Assembly (NCBI GenBank): GCA_964469165.1
Contig: CAYXXZ010000003.1
Coordinates: 1-64,000, forward strand
DNA from: CAYXXZ01 sp964469165
Lineage (GTDB): Bacteria; Pseudomonadota; Gammaproteobacteria; Pseudomonadales; Porticoccaceae
Direction: 5' to 3'
DNA: 64,000 nucleotides
In this document: positions 1 to 8,978 of the stretch, piece after piece
Layout of the letters: each line of letters begins with the position of its first letter
Numbering within the stretch: position 1 is the first letter of the stretch
Made by a program: the position numbers and the translations under genes
The notes under the pieces: generated by a model
Seen by the model: the letters and a program-made list of their open reading frames with translations, nothing else
Told to the model about the DNA's origin: nothing
The model's database searches: none

Positions 1-107
1 AAGAGAAATACTGGTCCTACATTGGCCACAGCACCACCTCCGGCACCAAGGGCTCGCCCGCGGCGCCGAGAACCTACGGTGTGACACTGGGGTATCACTT
101 CAATTAA
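1..107 (+). CDS. C-terminal end of an outer-membrane beta-barrel protein, probably a TonB-dependent receptor (partial)
   Basis: An open frame enters from the left edge and ends at the TAA at 105-107. The visible tail finishes with the residues YGVTLGYHFN. An alternating aromatic strand of this kind at the extreme C terminus is the last beta strand and BAM-recognition signal of outer-membrane barrels, and the YGVTLGY pattern is typical of TonB-dependent receptors. The substrate cannot be told from 34 residues. The gene is cut by the window edge. Confidence 0.6.
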   Translation, partial: EKYWSYIGHSTTSGTKGSPAAPRTYGVTLGYHFN

Positions 108-112
108 GCAAG

Positions 113-162
113 TCCCGCCTTCCGCCATCCTCTGCGCGCAGGGGGTGGCGCGTCTTTCCCTC
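113..162 (+). terminator. Possible intrinsic terminator after the receptor gene
   Basis: A GC-rich stem (CGCCATCC pairing with GGGTGGCG, one G-T pair) lies just after the receptor stop codon and is followed by CGTCTTTCCC. The U-tract is weak, so this is a moderate call. Confidence 0.4.
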
Positions 163-547
163 CGTGCCTGGTTCCCATGCTCAGCGCTCATCGTTATACA
201 CAGCTCCCGCAGAGCGCGAGATTGAACAGGGTTGATTTGGCAGCAGACTTGAAGCATGCCGCGCGGGGAGGGCTTCCAGCAGCGTCGGCGACGTCCTGTC
301 GCCGACGCTGCCGCAAGCCATTCCCCCACACCCTGCTTCGAGGCCGATGCCAAGTGACGTCTCTGAAAACATGACGGGACTGCCTGCGCGAAGGCCATCA
401 CTGCAACGGCTGGGTGAGTTCCCTGTTATCTGGTTCCCATGCTCCTCGTAGGAACGAGAAAAAGGGTGGGAACAAGTAGTCGCTCCCTGGCCGCCATTGC
501 CACAAGCCATGCGTGAACTTTTGCTGCACGCTCTCTATACTTGCGCG
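163..547. other. Gene-free stretch upstream of argA with a duplicated 14-mer and a REP-like hairpin
   Basis: No convincing gene lies between the receptor and argA. The 14-mer TGGTTCCCATGCTC occurs twice, at 169-182 and 431-444. The second copy runs into CTCGTAGGAACGAG, so GTTCC and GGAAC can pair as a short hairpin, which resembles the REP-type palindromes common in gammaproteobacteria. The argA promoter must lie here, but I cannot pick out clear -35 and -10 boxes. Confidence 0.45.
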
Positions 548-1876
548 ATGTATTCGACTTGTGGAAAGGCCGTGGCGGATTACGTCAAATTTTTCCGGGA
601 CACCTCGCCCTACATCAACATGCACCGCGGCAAGACCTTTGTCATCGCTGTGAGTGGCGATGCGGTGATGGACAGCAATTTCTCCTACATCGTGCACGAC
701 ATCGCGCTGCTCAACTCGCTGGGCATACGCATCGTGCTCGTTCATGGCGCGCGCCCGCAGATCGAGGAACGCCTGGCAAAGGCGGGATTGGGTCCGGTGT
801 TCCACGACCAGCAGCGCATCACCAGCGAGGATGCGATGGTGTGCGTCAAGGATGCCGTGGGCAGTACCCGCATCGCCATCGAGGCCATGCTGAGCCTGGG
901 GCTTGCGAATTCGCCGATGCACGGGGCGCGTTTGCGGGTCATCAGCGGCAACTTCATCAATGCCAAACCGGTGGGTGTGCGCGAGGGCATCGACTTCCAT
1001 CTCACCGGCGAAGTGCGCAAGGTGGATACCAGGGGCATCTCGCGCCAGTTGGACGACGGTGCCGTGGTGCTGCTGTCATCACTCGGCTATTCCGTCACCG
1101 GCGAGGCCTTCAACCTCACCTACGAAAACGTGGCTACCGAAGCGGCGGTGGCACTGCGCGCTGAAAAACTCATCCTGTTTTCCGAGGAGTCTGGCATCTG
1201 CGATGGCCAGGGCACCCTGCTGCGCATCATCTCACTGGACGAAGTGCCCGCCCTGTTGAACAACCCAAACCTCGGGATCGCGGCCCGCAATACGCTTGCG
1301 GCGAGCCTTTATGCCGGCAAGCGTGGTGTGCCCCGCGCCCATATCATCAGCTACCGCAAGAACGGCGCCCTGCTGGAAGAGCTTTTCACCCGCGAGGGCG
1401 AAGGCACGCTGGTGCTGCATCGCGGCCAGGAAACCATTCGCCAGGCCACCATCGACGACGTGCCCGGCCTGCTCGACATCATCGCCCCGCTGGAAGAGAA
1501 AGGCGTGCTGGTGAAGCGCTCGCGGGAATTGCTGGAACGGGAGATTTCCCAGTTTTTTCTGGTAGTGGACGCGGAGAACGTGGTGGTTGCCTGTGCCGCC
1601 ATTTACCCCTTTGCCGACAGTAGCGCCGCGGAACTGGCTTGTGTGGCCACGCACGAAGACTACAAGAATCGCGGCTTTGCGGGAAAGCTGCTGGTTCATA
1701 TCGAAAGCCAGGCGCAGGCCATGGGGCTCACCAGCCTGTTCGTTCTCACCACCCAGACGGCGCATTGGTTTCTCGAGCGCGGCTTCGCGCAGGCGAGCCT
1801 CGACGACTTGCCGGCGCAGAAGAAGGAACTCTATAACTTCAAGCGCAACTCGAAGGTCTTTCACAAGGTGTTGTAG
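548..1876 (+). CDS. argA: N-acetylglutamate synthase (amino-acid N-acetyltransferase)
   Basis: ArgA transfers acetyl from acetyl-CoA to glutamate, the first step of arginine synthesis in the cytoplasm. The protein has the classical two-part build: an N-terminal amino-acid-kinase-like domain (roughly residues 15-270, with SPYINMHRGKTFVI and LVHGARPQIEERL) that in this family binds arginine for feedback inhibition, and a C-terminal GNAT acetyltransferase domain (about 290-440, with ACVATHEDYKNRGFAGKLL and the HWFLERGF segment). From the ATG at 548 the product is 442 residues, the usual length. In-frame starts also exist at 497 (TTG) and 509 (ATG), but neither shows a better ribosome-binding site and the family normally begins close to the YINMHRG motif, so 548 is preferred with some doubt. 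It stands alone, with REP-like sequence on both sides. Confidence 0.93.
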   Translation: MYSTCGKAVADYVKFFRDTSPYINMHRGKTFVIAVSGDAVMDSNFSYIVHDIALLNSLGIRIVLVHGARPQIEERLAKAGLGPVFHDQQRITSEDAMVCVKDAVGSTRIAIEAMLSLGLANSPMHGARLRVISGNFINAKPVGVREGIDFHLTGEVRKVDTRGISRQLDDGAVVLLSSLGYSVTGEAFNLTYENVATEAAVALRAEKLILFSEESGICDGQGTLLRIISLDEVPALLNNPNLGIAARNTLAASLYAGKRGVPRAHIISYRKNGALLEELFTREGEGTLVLHRGQETIRQATIDDVPGLLDIIAPLEEKGVLVKRSRELLEREISQFFLVVDAENVVVACAAIYPFADSSAAELACVATHEDYKNRGFAGKLLVHIESQAQAMGLTSLFVLTTQTAHWFLERGFAQASLDDLPAQKKELYNFKRNSKVFHKVL

Positions 1877-1981
1877 GGCGCGGTGCGTACACAGAGGCCG
1901 GAAACTTGCGCGGTGGCGGTGGCTTACACAGTGCTCAGGAGTTTAGGCTACAGTCCTGCCTGTTGATGTTCGATGTATACC

Positions 1982-2032
1982 GTAGGGGCAATTCATGAAA
2001 CCAGCTTTATCGGTTCGCGCAATTGCCCCTAC
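1982..2032. repeat. Imperfect palindrome with GTAGGGGCAATT arms
   Basis: GTAGGGGCAATT (1982-1993) and its exact complement AATTGCCCCTAC (2021-2032) flank a short loop between the convergent argA and chpC genes. Foldback repeats of this shape are scattered in many bacterial genomes as small non-coding elements, and here it could also act as a bidirectional terminator. The surrounding 1877-2150 interval contains no gene that I can see. Confidence 0.6.
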
Positions 2033-2150
2033 ACGCGCAAGGAAACCGGCTTTGGTAACTTGAAGATCATGACATAGATATCTATAAATCCGTAGGCCTA
2101 ATTTCCGGCTACTGTGTAAGCGACAAGCAGAAGCGCCGAAACGTCTCCGC

Positions 2151-2621
2151 CTACCCCACCAGTTGCGCAACAGCGGTTTCGAGGGCTGCAAAATCGGGGA
2201 TCAGCAGCCGTTCTCCAGACATCTCGCAGTTCGCCATCACCAGGCCCTCGCCTCTGTGACCACGCAGGTTGCTTTCATCGACCTGTACCGGTGTCGGCAG
2301 ACCCTGCAGGCGCACAGCATAAAAACCCAGTTCCGCCAACGCACCGATGGCATTCAGGATCAGCAGGTCGTTGTGCACGGCCAGTGCCGTGCGCTCAGCG
2401 CCCAGCAGCAAGTCCAGTGACGCCAGGGGAATCCGCTGGTCGCGCCAGTGTATCCAGCCATAGAGCGCTCCGTCCGCTGCCGCGCTTTCCACCCTCTCCC
2501 GGGTGTTGACCACCTCCGCCACCGCGGTCACGGGCACCAGCAATTTTTCTTTTGCCAGACTCAGTACCAGACAGGAGATCCGTTCCGGCAGGGCTTCAGT
2601 GGTTTGCTCGTTGAGGTTCAT
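2151..2621 (-). CDS. chpC: ChpC, CheW-like adaptor of the Pil-Chp chemosensory system
   Basis: This 156-residue protein is a single CheW domain, a scaffold that couples receptors to the ChpA kinase in type IV pilus control. Recognisable CheW features are the VPVTAVAEVV strand near the N terminus and the GWIHWRDQRIPLASLDLLLG segment. The start at 2621 is chosen because AAGGA lies 7 bases upstream of that ATG; a longer reading from 2699 would overlap the spacer after chpA without a comparable site. It is the last gene of the leftward pilG-pilH-pilI-pilJ-pilK-chpA operon. In Pseudomonas aeruginosa a methylesterase gene, chpB, separates chpA from chpC; here only about 100 bases do. Confidence 0.85.
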   Translation of the reverse strand: MNLNEQTTEALPERISCLVLSLAKEKLLVPVTAVAEVVNTRERVESAAADGALYGWIHWRDQRIPLASLDLLLGAERTALAVHNDLLILNAIGALAELGFYAVRLQGLPTPVQVDESNLRGHRGEGLVMANCEMSGERLLIPDFAALETAVAQLVG

Positions 2622-2725
2622 CAGGGCTTCCTTGACATGGTGACTGACAAGTCGGAAATGTGACTGCTGCTGTGACATTACAGGACTCAGCGCTGGCAAC
2701 GGGCGGGTAAAGCGCCGTCTCGCAA

Positions 2726-5700
2726 TTATCTCGAGCGGCGACCCGTTTCATGAGCGACCTCGGCCTTGCCCGCGCGGCCCAGCAATTCCTGAACCTCCGC
2801 AATCAGCACATCTTCCTGGTAGGGTTTGCCGAAATAACTGTTGACACCCATGGCCAACGCTCTCTCCCGATGTTTGTCGCCGGTGCGCGAGGTGATCATG
2901 ATGATGGGCAGATCGCGAAGGCGCTGGGTAGAACGCACCAGGCGCGCCACCTCGAAGCCGTCCATGCGCGGCATCTCGATATCCAGCAGCATGAGATCCG
3001 GCGTGACATCCTGCAGGGCGCGCATGGCGTCGACGCCATCCTTGGCAGTGATCACCCGGAAACCTTCCCGTTCCAGGAAGCGGCTGGTGACCTTGCGAAC
3101 GGTCACCGAATCGTCCACCACCATGATGGTCTGCACATAAGTGTCGTCCGCGGCAACGTCTTGCGCTTGTGCGGCGAGATCCAGCACCACCGCGGCATCC
3201 GCATGCCTGCGCAACAGGCCCTGCAGGTCGAGGATCACCACGACCCGGCCGTCGCCCAGCACCGTGGCGCCGGAAAGGCCCGGCACCCGGCTGAATTGCG
3301 CGCCGATGGTCTTTACCACGATCTCGCGGCTGCCCAGCAGGGTATCGACCTGCACGGCGTAATGCCTGTCTTCCAGCTTCAGCAACACCACCGGCAACAT
3401 GGCCTGCGCCGTGTCCAGGTTGATGCTGATGTCGGTCGCCAGCAGCGAACCGAGGTGGCGCACTTCGTAGCTTGCGCCGCCGTATTCGAGGCGGCGCTGC
3501 GGCTCCTGGTAGTAGCGCATGAGGTCGTCGCGATGAAGGCGCGTCACCCCCGTGATGGTGTTGAGCGCCAGCGCGTAGGAATCTTCGCCGAGCTCGATCA
3601 TCAGCGCCCGGTTGACCGACACGGTGAAGGGCAGGCGCACCTGGAACTCCGTGCCCGCACCCCGGCGCGTACTCATGGAAATGGTTCCGCCGAGCTGCTG
3701 GACTTCGCTTTTCACCACGTCCATGCCGACACCGCGCCCCGAAACCTGCGTCACCTCACTGGAGGTGGAAAAACCGGGATGGAAAATGCACTGTGCGATA
3801 TCGTTGTCGCTGTACTCCCCGTGCGCACCGAGCAGCCCCATGGCAATTGCGTGCGTACGGATGGCATCGATATCGAGGCCGCGACCATCGTCGGCGAGGC
3901 GGATCAATACGTCGCCCCCCTCCCGGGAGAAGCTGAGAGAAATGGTGCCCTCGGCGGCCTTGCCTTGCGCAACACGCTGCTGCGGGCTTTCGATGCCGTG
4001 GTCGACGGCGTTGCGGATCATGTGCTCGAGAGGCGAGAGGATGCGCTCCAGCACCGACCTGTCGAGTTCGCCTTCGAGGTTGCCGAACGCCAGCTGCACC
4101 TGCTTGCCCAGCCCTTGCTCCACCTGGCGGACCACGCGCCGCAGGCGCGGCACGACGCGCGAGAAAGACACCATGCGCGTGCGCATCAGCCCTTCCTGGA
4201 GGTCGGTGTTGATGCGCGCCTGCTGCAGCAGCAGCGACTCGGCATCGCGCGACTTGTCGAGCAGGGTATCGCGCAGATCCTGCAAGTCGGAGGCCGATTC
4301 CAGCAACCCGCGCGACAATTGTTGCAACTGGGAGTAGCGGTCCATTTCCAGGGGATCGAAGCCCTCGACGGATTCCAGCGCCTCGAGCTGCTCGCGGCGG
4401 AACATCACCTGCGCATCGGTTTCGATGGCGAGCCGCCGCACCTGGTCCTGCATGCGGCGGATGGTGGTCTCCATTTCGTCGAGCGAGAAAATGAACTCGT
4501 TGATGTTCTGTTCCACCTGGGAACGCGAGATGGACGACTCGCCCGCCAGGTTGACCAGCATGTCGAGCGTGCCGGCACCGATGCGCACCTGCTCGGCAGT
4601 CGCCTGCCGGCCATCGCTCGCGGTGCCGGGATTCTGTGGATAAAGCCCCTTGTAGGCGCCGGTAAAGGGCAGAATTTCTGCCGTTTTCCAGGCTGGCTCG
4701 GGCGCTGGCGCCGTCTCGGTTTGGGGAGCGGCGGGCGCGACGCCAGGCTGTGCAAGGCGTGCGGCCAGTGCCTCGCCGGCACTTTCCAGGGCCGTCGAGA
4801 GGCGGTCGTGCCAGTGCATCAGCAGAGGCAGGCGCCTGCGGTCGCCCTTGCCGATGGCCGCCTCGCTGGCGATCACAAGCGACTCGAAATCGTGGCTGAT
4901 CTCACCCAGCAGCGCCAGACCGGCGGTGTATGCACCGCCCTTGAAGGTATGCAGGTCGCGTTTGATGGCATCGCCCGGCCCCGACTCGGCGGGCGCCTGC
5001 GCCCAGCGCTGCAGGCTTTGTTCGATGCTTTCCAGCAGTTCCTCGGCCTCGGCGAGAAACAGGGTCACGACATCGATATCGGCGTCGTCCGTCAGGTAGA
5101 CGTGCTCCTTTTCCCACACAGGCAGTGCGTCCGGTGCAGCGTCGTCGACCCCCGCAACGGGCTGCAGCACGAGCCGGGTGATGGCCTCCACCACGCCGGT
5201 CGCAACCGCAGGCAGGCTCTGGTTGGCAGCGACGGCGTCGGCCATGTTGAGCAGGCAGTCGTGGGCAGCGAGCAGCGCCTCGGCGCCTTCCGGTGCGAGG
5301 ATACCCTCTGCGCCGCTGAAGCGCCCATAGGCGCCGGCGAGGTGGGCACAGAGTTCCGCCATGGTGGGAAAACCGGCACGCGCGGCACCCGCCTGCAACT
5401 CGTGCAGTTCGCTGATCATGGCGGCGAGCTGGTGGGCAGCGATGGCACCGGAGGCCTGCCAGCCATCGATGGTGGTTTCCGCCTCCAGCACCTGCTGGAT
5501 GCCGTCGGCCATCAACAGGTTCAGGAACGACGGGTCTACCGGCAGGTGAATTTCCTCCTGACCGAGAACAGGCGCAACATGCAGTTCCCGCAATTCGGCG
5601 ATGCGTGCCAACAACAGCTGATGTTCGTCCGTTTCGGCAATGGCCGTGTTTTCCAGATCGCCGATGGTCCTGGCGATCATGTCGTGACAGTCCTGCAGCA

Positions 5701-8092
5701 GGTCTACGACATCGGCGTCGACCTTGATCTGGAAGTTGAGCAGATCCTTGATGAAGCGTTCGAGGGGCATCACCAGGCGCTTGACGAGTTCCACGTCTGC
5801 AATATTGGCGCTGCCTTTGAGAGTGTGCATCGCGGCTTGCAGGCGCGTGGAGGGAACGGTGTAGAAGGGGGCAGTTTCCCGCTGGCTGGCGACGAAGTCG
5901 GCCAGCACTTCCAGATGCGTGCGCGCCTCGGAGATGAAAATTTCCAGCAGTGCGGGATCGATGCCGTCGTCTCTCGACGCTGGCATTTCACCGCTGAAGG
6001 CCAGCGTTTCGCCGCCGACAAGGCGATCGGCGACGTCGCGCAATTGCGCCTCGCGCGCCGGATCGCAGCTGTCAGCGCCCTGCGCATAGGCCGTCACCAG
6101 GTCTGGTATCAGAGCTATGGCGGCGGCGGTGACGGCAAATACCGGTTCGTCCGCCGCGATGCGCCGCTCGATGACGCCATTGAGCAGGTTTTCCAGGCTC
6201 CACGCCAGCTCGCCGATGGCATTGGCGGCGACCATGCGACCACTGCCCTTGAGGGTGTGAAAGGCGCGCCGCGTTTCGGTCAGGGCGTCCAGGTCGAGAG
6301 GGTTGGCACGCCAGCGCGGGAAGGACTCCGCGAAGGCGACGAGCACGTCGCGCGCTTCCTCGACGAAGATCTCGCGAATTTCGGGATCGACGGCGACCGC
6401 CGGCATCGCTTCAACCTGTTTCGGCGCTGGTGGCGCCACCCGGTGAACCGCCTGTCTCGCCGCGGCGTCGGCCGCGGGCCGGTCATGCCCGGAGTCGGGC
6501 GTGTCGATATCCTCCCGCACCGCGCCGTGCACCACGGCATCGAGATACTGCTCGACACCTACGACCCACTCGGCAAGTTCCTCGCAGGCCGCGGGATCGG
6601 GCGCGGCGCCTTCCATCATGAGGTGCTGCACGATCGCACGGCGACATTGGTCGAGGCGCTCCGCCGGTGCATCGAGATAAACCACGCGCAGCGCGCCGGA
6701 CAACTGGTGGAGACTCTCGTCCACACCCGTCAGCACCTCCCGGTTGGCGCCCGCCTGAAAAAACTCCACGAGGATATTCTTGACCAGGGCCAGACCGCGA
6801 CGCACTTCGGCGAGCAGCTCGCGCCAGGCTTTGTTGACCTCGATGCGCAGCTGTTCCGGCAGTTCCGGATCGGCGCGATCCAGGGTGGTGGCGACGCGCC
6901 ATGCGCCCAGCGCCGACTCGACCGCCACCACGATTTCGGCCACGTCCACCGCATCCGCGTTGACGGGTTCGTGCAGGCGCTTCTCCAGCAATGAGACTTT
7001 TTCGGACAGTTCGACCTTGCCCGCCAGGGCCAGCGCCGACGCGATGCGGTAGCAGGCCTGGCGCGCGGCGGGCAGCGCGTCTTCGTCGCCGGCATCGATG
7101 CAGTGGCGCACGACCGCGTCCTTGATCTGTTCCACCTCATCGAGCAGGCAGGCGGAAAGGCTCGCGATCACCTGAATGTCGTGGACCCGCGCCGCTGCGG
7201 CGCCCTCCTCCTTTTCCACTGGGCTCTGTGGTGCGAAGAACGTCGCGGCGGCGCGAATTCTGGGCGTACCAGCGGCGGACTCGGCCACGTAATAGAGCAG
7301 GCTGGCGAACAGGTCGGGCAGTGGCTGGCCAAGCACGGCAACGGGGTCGCCGTGCATCGCCGCGAGCTCCCTGTCGAGCTCGCGCAACAGATGGCGAGTT
7401 GCCGGCCCCAGCGGGATACTGTGGCAGAACAGGCCTTCCATGAAAGCGGCGGCCACCAGCCACAGATGTTCGCGGGCTGTGCCCTGGGTCAGTTCATGCA
7501 GGCGCACGCTGACTTTCTCCAGGGTTCGTATGGCCACTTCGCGATCGCTGCCTTTCAGCAGGCTCAGGAGCGCGGACTGGAAGCTGCCGCGCAGCTTTCT
7601 TACCTGGGCCTGCAACGCCGCCGCATCCATCGCTGGCGGCACCGTCGCCACTGCGGGAACCTGGAAATGAAAGCCCTGATCCAGGGCGTAGAGGCGCTCG
7701 CCTCGCAGAGCGCGCAAATCGTTGAGAATGGGCAGCAGTGCAAGCGGCCTGCCACTGCCAACCATCGCCGGGTGGAGGCAGGCCGAAACCTTGTTCAGCG
7801 CCTGCGCCAGAGAATCACACCGTTCTCCGACGTTGACCCCGGGCGCGGCCCGCATCACCTCGATCAGTGCTTCGATCTCGTCCAACAGCGGCAGCAAGGC
7901 CGCTGCCTGGGCGATCGCCAGGCAACCGCGCACCTGATGCACCTGCTCCTGGCATTCCCACAGCGCCAGCTTGTCCTCGGCGTCGTCCGCGAAACGTGCC
8001 AGGGCATGGTGCGCACGGGCAAGACTGATCTCCACTTCCTCCCCCAGCCATTCGAACACCTGGGCATTGTGTGCATTTTCCGGTTCCATCAT
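2726..8092 (-). CDS. chpA: ChpA, hybrid CheA-type histidine kinase with multiple phosphotransfer domains and a receiver
   Basis: ChpA is the central kinase of the Pil-Chp pathway that governs type IV pilus extension, retraction and surface sensing. At 1788 residues it is shorter than the ~2470 of P. aeruginosa. Three canonical phosphotransfer sites with HTLKG/HTFKG motifs are visible (His612, His756, His1048), after a long N-terminal helical region that may hold degenerate copies. A CheA core follows: dimerisation helices, an ATPase with N box (EHMIRNAVDHGIE), G1 (DDGRGLD) and G2 (SGRGVGMD), a CheW-like regulatory domain, and a C-terminal receiver whose phospho-acceptor is Asp1704 in LLDIEMPRMDG. 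Its ATG overlaps the pilK stop by four bases (ATGA), which indicates translational coupling. Confidence 0.95.
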   Translation of the reverse strand: MMEPENAHNAQVFEWLGEEVEISLARAHHALARFADDAEDKLALWECQEQVHQVRGCLAIAQAAALLPLLDEIEALIEVMRAAPGVNVGERCDSLAQALNKVSACLHPAMVGSGRPLALLPILNDLRALRGERLYALDQGFHFQVPAVATVPPAMDAAALQAQVRKLRGSFQSALLSLLKGSDREVAIRTLEKVSVRLHELTQGTAREHLWLVAAAFMEGLFCHSIPLGPATRHLLRELDRELAAMHGDPVAVLGQPLPDLFASLLYYVAESAAGTPRIRAAATFFAPQSPVEKEEGAAAARVHDIQVIASLSACLLDEVEQIKDAVVRHCIDAGDEDALPAARQACYRIASALALAGKVELSEKVSLLEKRLHEPVNADAVDVAEIVVAVESALGAWRVATTLDRADPELPEQLRIEVNKAWRELLAEVRRGLALVKNILVEFFQAGANREVLTGVDESLHQLSGALRVVYLDAPAERLDQCRRAIVQHLMMEGAAPDPAACEELAEWVVGVEQYLDAVVHGAVREDIDTPDSGHDRPAADAAARQAVHRVAPPAPKQVEAMPAVAVDPEIREIFVEEARDVLVAFAESFPRWRANPLDLDALTETRRAFHTLKGSGRMVAANAIGELAWSLENLLNGVIERRIAADEPVFAVTAAAIALIPDLVTAYAQGADSCDPAREAQLRDVADRLVGGETLAFSGEMPASRDDGIDPALLEIFISEARTHLEVLADFVASQRETAPFYTVPSTRLQAAMHTLKGSANIADVELVKRLVMPLERFIKDLLNFQIKVDADVVDLLQDCHDMIARTIGDLENTAIAETDEHQLLLARIAELRELHVAPVLGQEEIHLPVDPSFLNLLMADGIQQVLEAETTIDGWQASGAIAAHQLAAMISELHELQAGAARAGFPTMAELCAHLAGAYGRFSGAEGILAPEGAEALLAAHDCLLNMADAVAANQSLPAVATGVVEAITRLVLQPVAGVDDAAPDALPVWEKEHVYLTDDADIDVVTLFLAEAEELLESIEQSLQRWAQAPAESGPGDAIKRDLHTFKGGAYTAGLALLGEISHDFESLVIASEAAIGKGDRRRLPLLMHWHDRLSTALESAGEALAARLAQPGVAPAAPQTETAPAPEPAWKTAEILPFTGAYKGLYPQNPGTASDGRQATAEQVRIGAGTLDMLVNLAGESSISRSQVEQNINEFIFSLDEMETTIRRMQDQVRRLAIETDAQVMFRREQLEALESVEGFDPLEMDRYSQLQQLSRGLLESASDLQDLRDTLLDKSRDAESLLLQQARINTDLQEGLMRTRMVSFSRVVPRLRRVVRQVEQGLGKQVQLAFGNLEGELDRSVLERILSPLEHMIRNAVDHGIESPQQRVAQGKAAEGTISLSFSREGGDVLIRLADDGRGLDIDAIRTHAIAMGLLGAHGEYSDNDIAQCIFHPGFSTSSEVTQVSGRGVGMDVVKSEVQQLGGTISMSTRRGAGTEFQVRLPFTVSVNRALMIELGEDSYALALNTITGVTRLHRDDLMRYYQEPQRRLEYGGASYEVRHLGSLLATDISINLDTAQAMLPVVLLKLEDRHYAVQVDTLLGSREIVVKTIGAQFSRVPGLSGATVLGDGRVVVILDLQGLLRRHADAAVVLDLAAQAQDVAADDTYVQTIMVVDDSVTVRKVTSRFLEREGFRVITAKDGVDAMRALQDVTPDLMLLDIEMPRMDGFEVARLVRSTQRLRDLPIIMITSRTGDKHRERALAMGVNSYFGKPYQEDVLIAEVQELLGRAGKAEVAHETGRRSR

Positions 8093-8961
8093 TCTTGTAT
8101 CCGCCGGTAGGCATGTACGCCCACATCCGCCATGCGTTCCAGGCCCTCTGGTTTCCAGCCCGACAGTTCTCCCTCCGCCACCACCAGAACCCCGCCGGGC
8201 TTGAGCGCGGGCGCCAGCTGGCGCACCACTGCGCGGCGCCGCCAGCGCTGCAAATAGACCAGCACATTCTGGCAGTGAATCACGTCGAGATTCTGAAACA
8301 GCGCCGACGTCACCGGCTCGAGCATGTTGTGGCTCAGAAATCTGACCCTGTCCTTCAGGAACTGGCGGATGCGCATGGCGCCGTTGCCGCCGTTCTCGAA
8401 GAATAGCTGGGCGCTGTCTTCATCCACGCCGCGCGCTTCGATATCGCGGTAGACACCGCGCCGCGCCGCTTCCAGGCTGGTGCGGTTGATGTCCGTACCG
8501 GTAACCTCGAAAGTCGCGGGCTGGGCGCTTCCCCGACAAACCCGATGGAGAATCATCGCCAGGGAATACGCCTCCTCGCCCGTGGAGCAACCGAGGCTCC
8601 AGACTTTCAGATGGCGCCCGTCGCCATGCCCGGCGCGCAGCCTGTCGCGAAAATAGCGGCTCAGAAATCCGAAGGTTGGCGCATGGCGAAAGAAGCGAGT
8701 CTCACCAATCACGATCTTGTCGAACAGCACTTCCCATTCGATGCGCCCAAACGCAGGAGAAGACAGCAATTGATGGAGGTAGTTTTCGAAGCAGGACGCG
8801 CCCTTCTCCAGCACGCGCCTTTGCAGTACGGAGCGCACGAACCCCTCCCGCTCCAGGGAAAGCTGAACGCCCGTGAGGTGCTCGAACACGGATTTCCAGT
8901 GGCGGAAATGCGCATCCGCCAGCTCGGGCAAGGATGGGAAGGGTCGGGACTGGCCGGTCAT
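8089..8961 (-). CDS. pilK: PilK, CheR-type chemoreceptor methyltransferase
   Basis: PilK is the S-adenosylmethionine-dependent methyltransferase expected to methylate glutamates of the PilJ receptor. The 290-residue protein has the N-terminal CheR helical domain and a Rossmann methyltransferase domain with the SAM-binding segment SLGCSTGEEAYSLAMI and the downstream FQNLDVIHCQNVLVYL motif characteristic of CheR. It lies 17 bases after pilJ and overlaps chpA by four bases. No partner methylesterase (ChpB) is present in this cluster, so how the receptor would be demethylated is unclear from this window. Confidence 0.92.
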   Translation of the reverse strand: MTGQSRPFPSLPELADAHFRHWKSVFEHLTGVQLSLEREGFVRSVLQRRVLEKGASCFENYLHQLLSSPAFGRIEWEVLFDKIVIGETRFFRHAPTFGFLSRYFRDRLRAGHGDGRHLKVWSLGCSTGEEAYSLAMILHRVCRGSAQPATFEVTGTDINRTSLEAARRGVYRDIEARGVDEDSAQLFFENGGNGAMRIRQFLKDRVRFLSHNMLEPVTSALFQNLDVIHCQNVLVYLQRWRRRAVVRQLAPALKPGGVLVVAEGELSGWKPEGLERMADVGVHAYRRIQE

Positions 8962-8978
8962 GTCGTCGCTACCGAAGC

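Noticed and set aside
2750..6994. A 1414-residue open frame on the + strand
   Set aside because: It is the mirror of chpA in high-GC sequence; the minus-strand product has complete kinase and receiver motifs and the + product is rich in His, Arg and Gln without domains.
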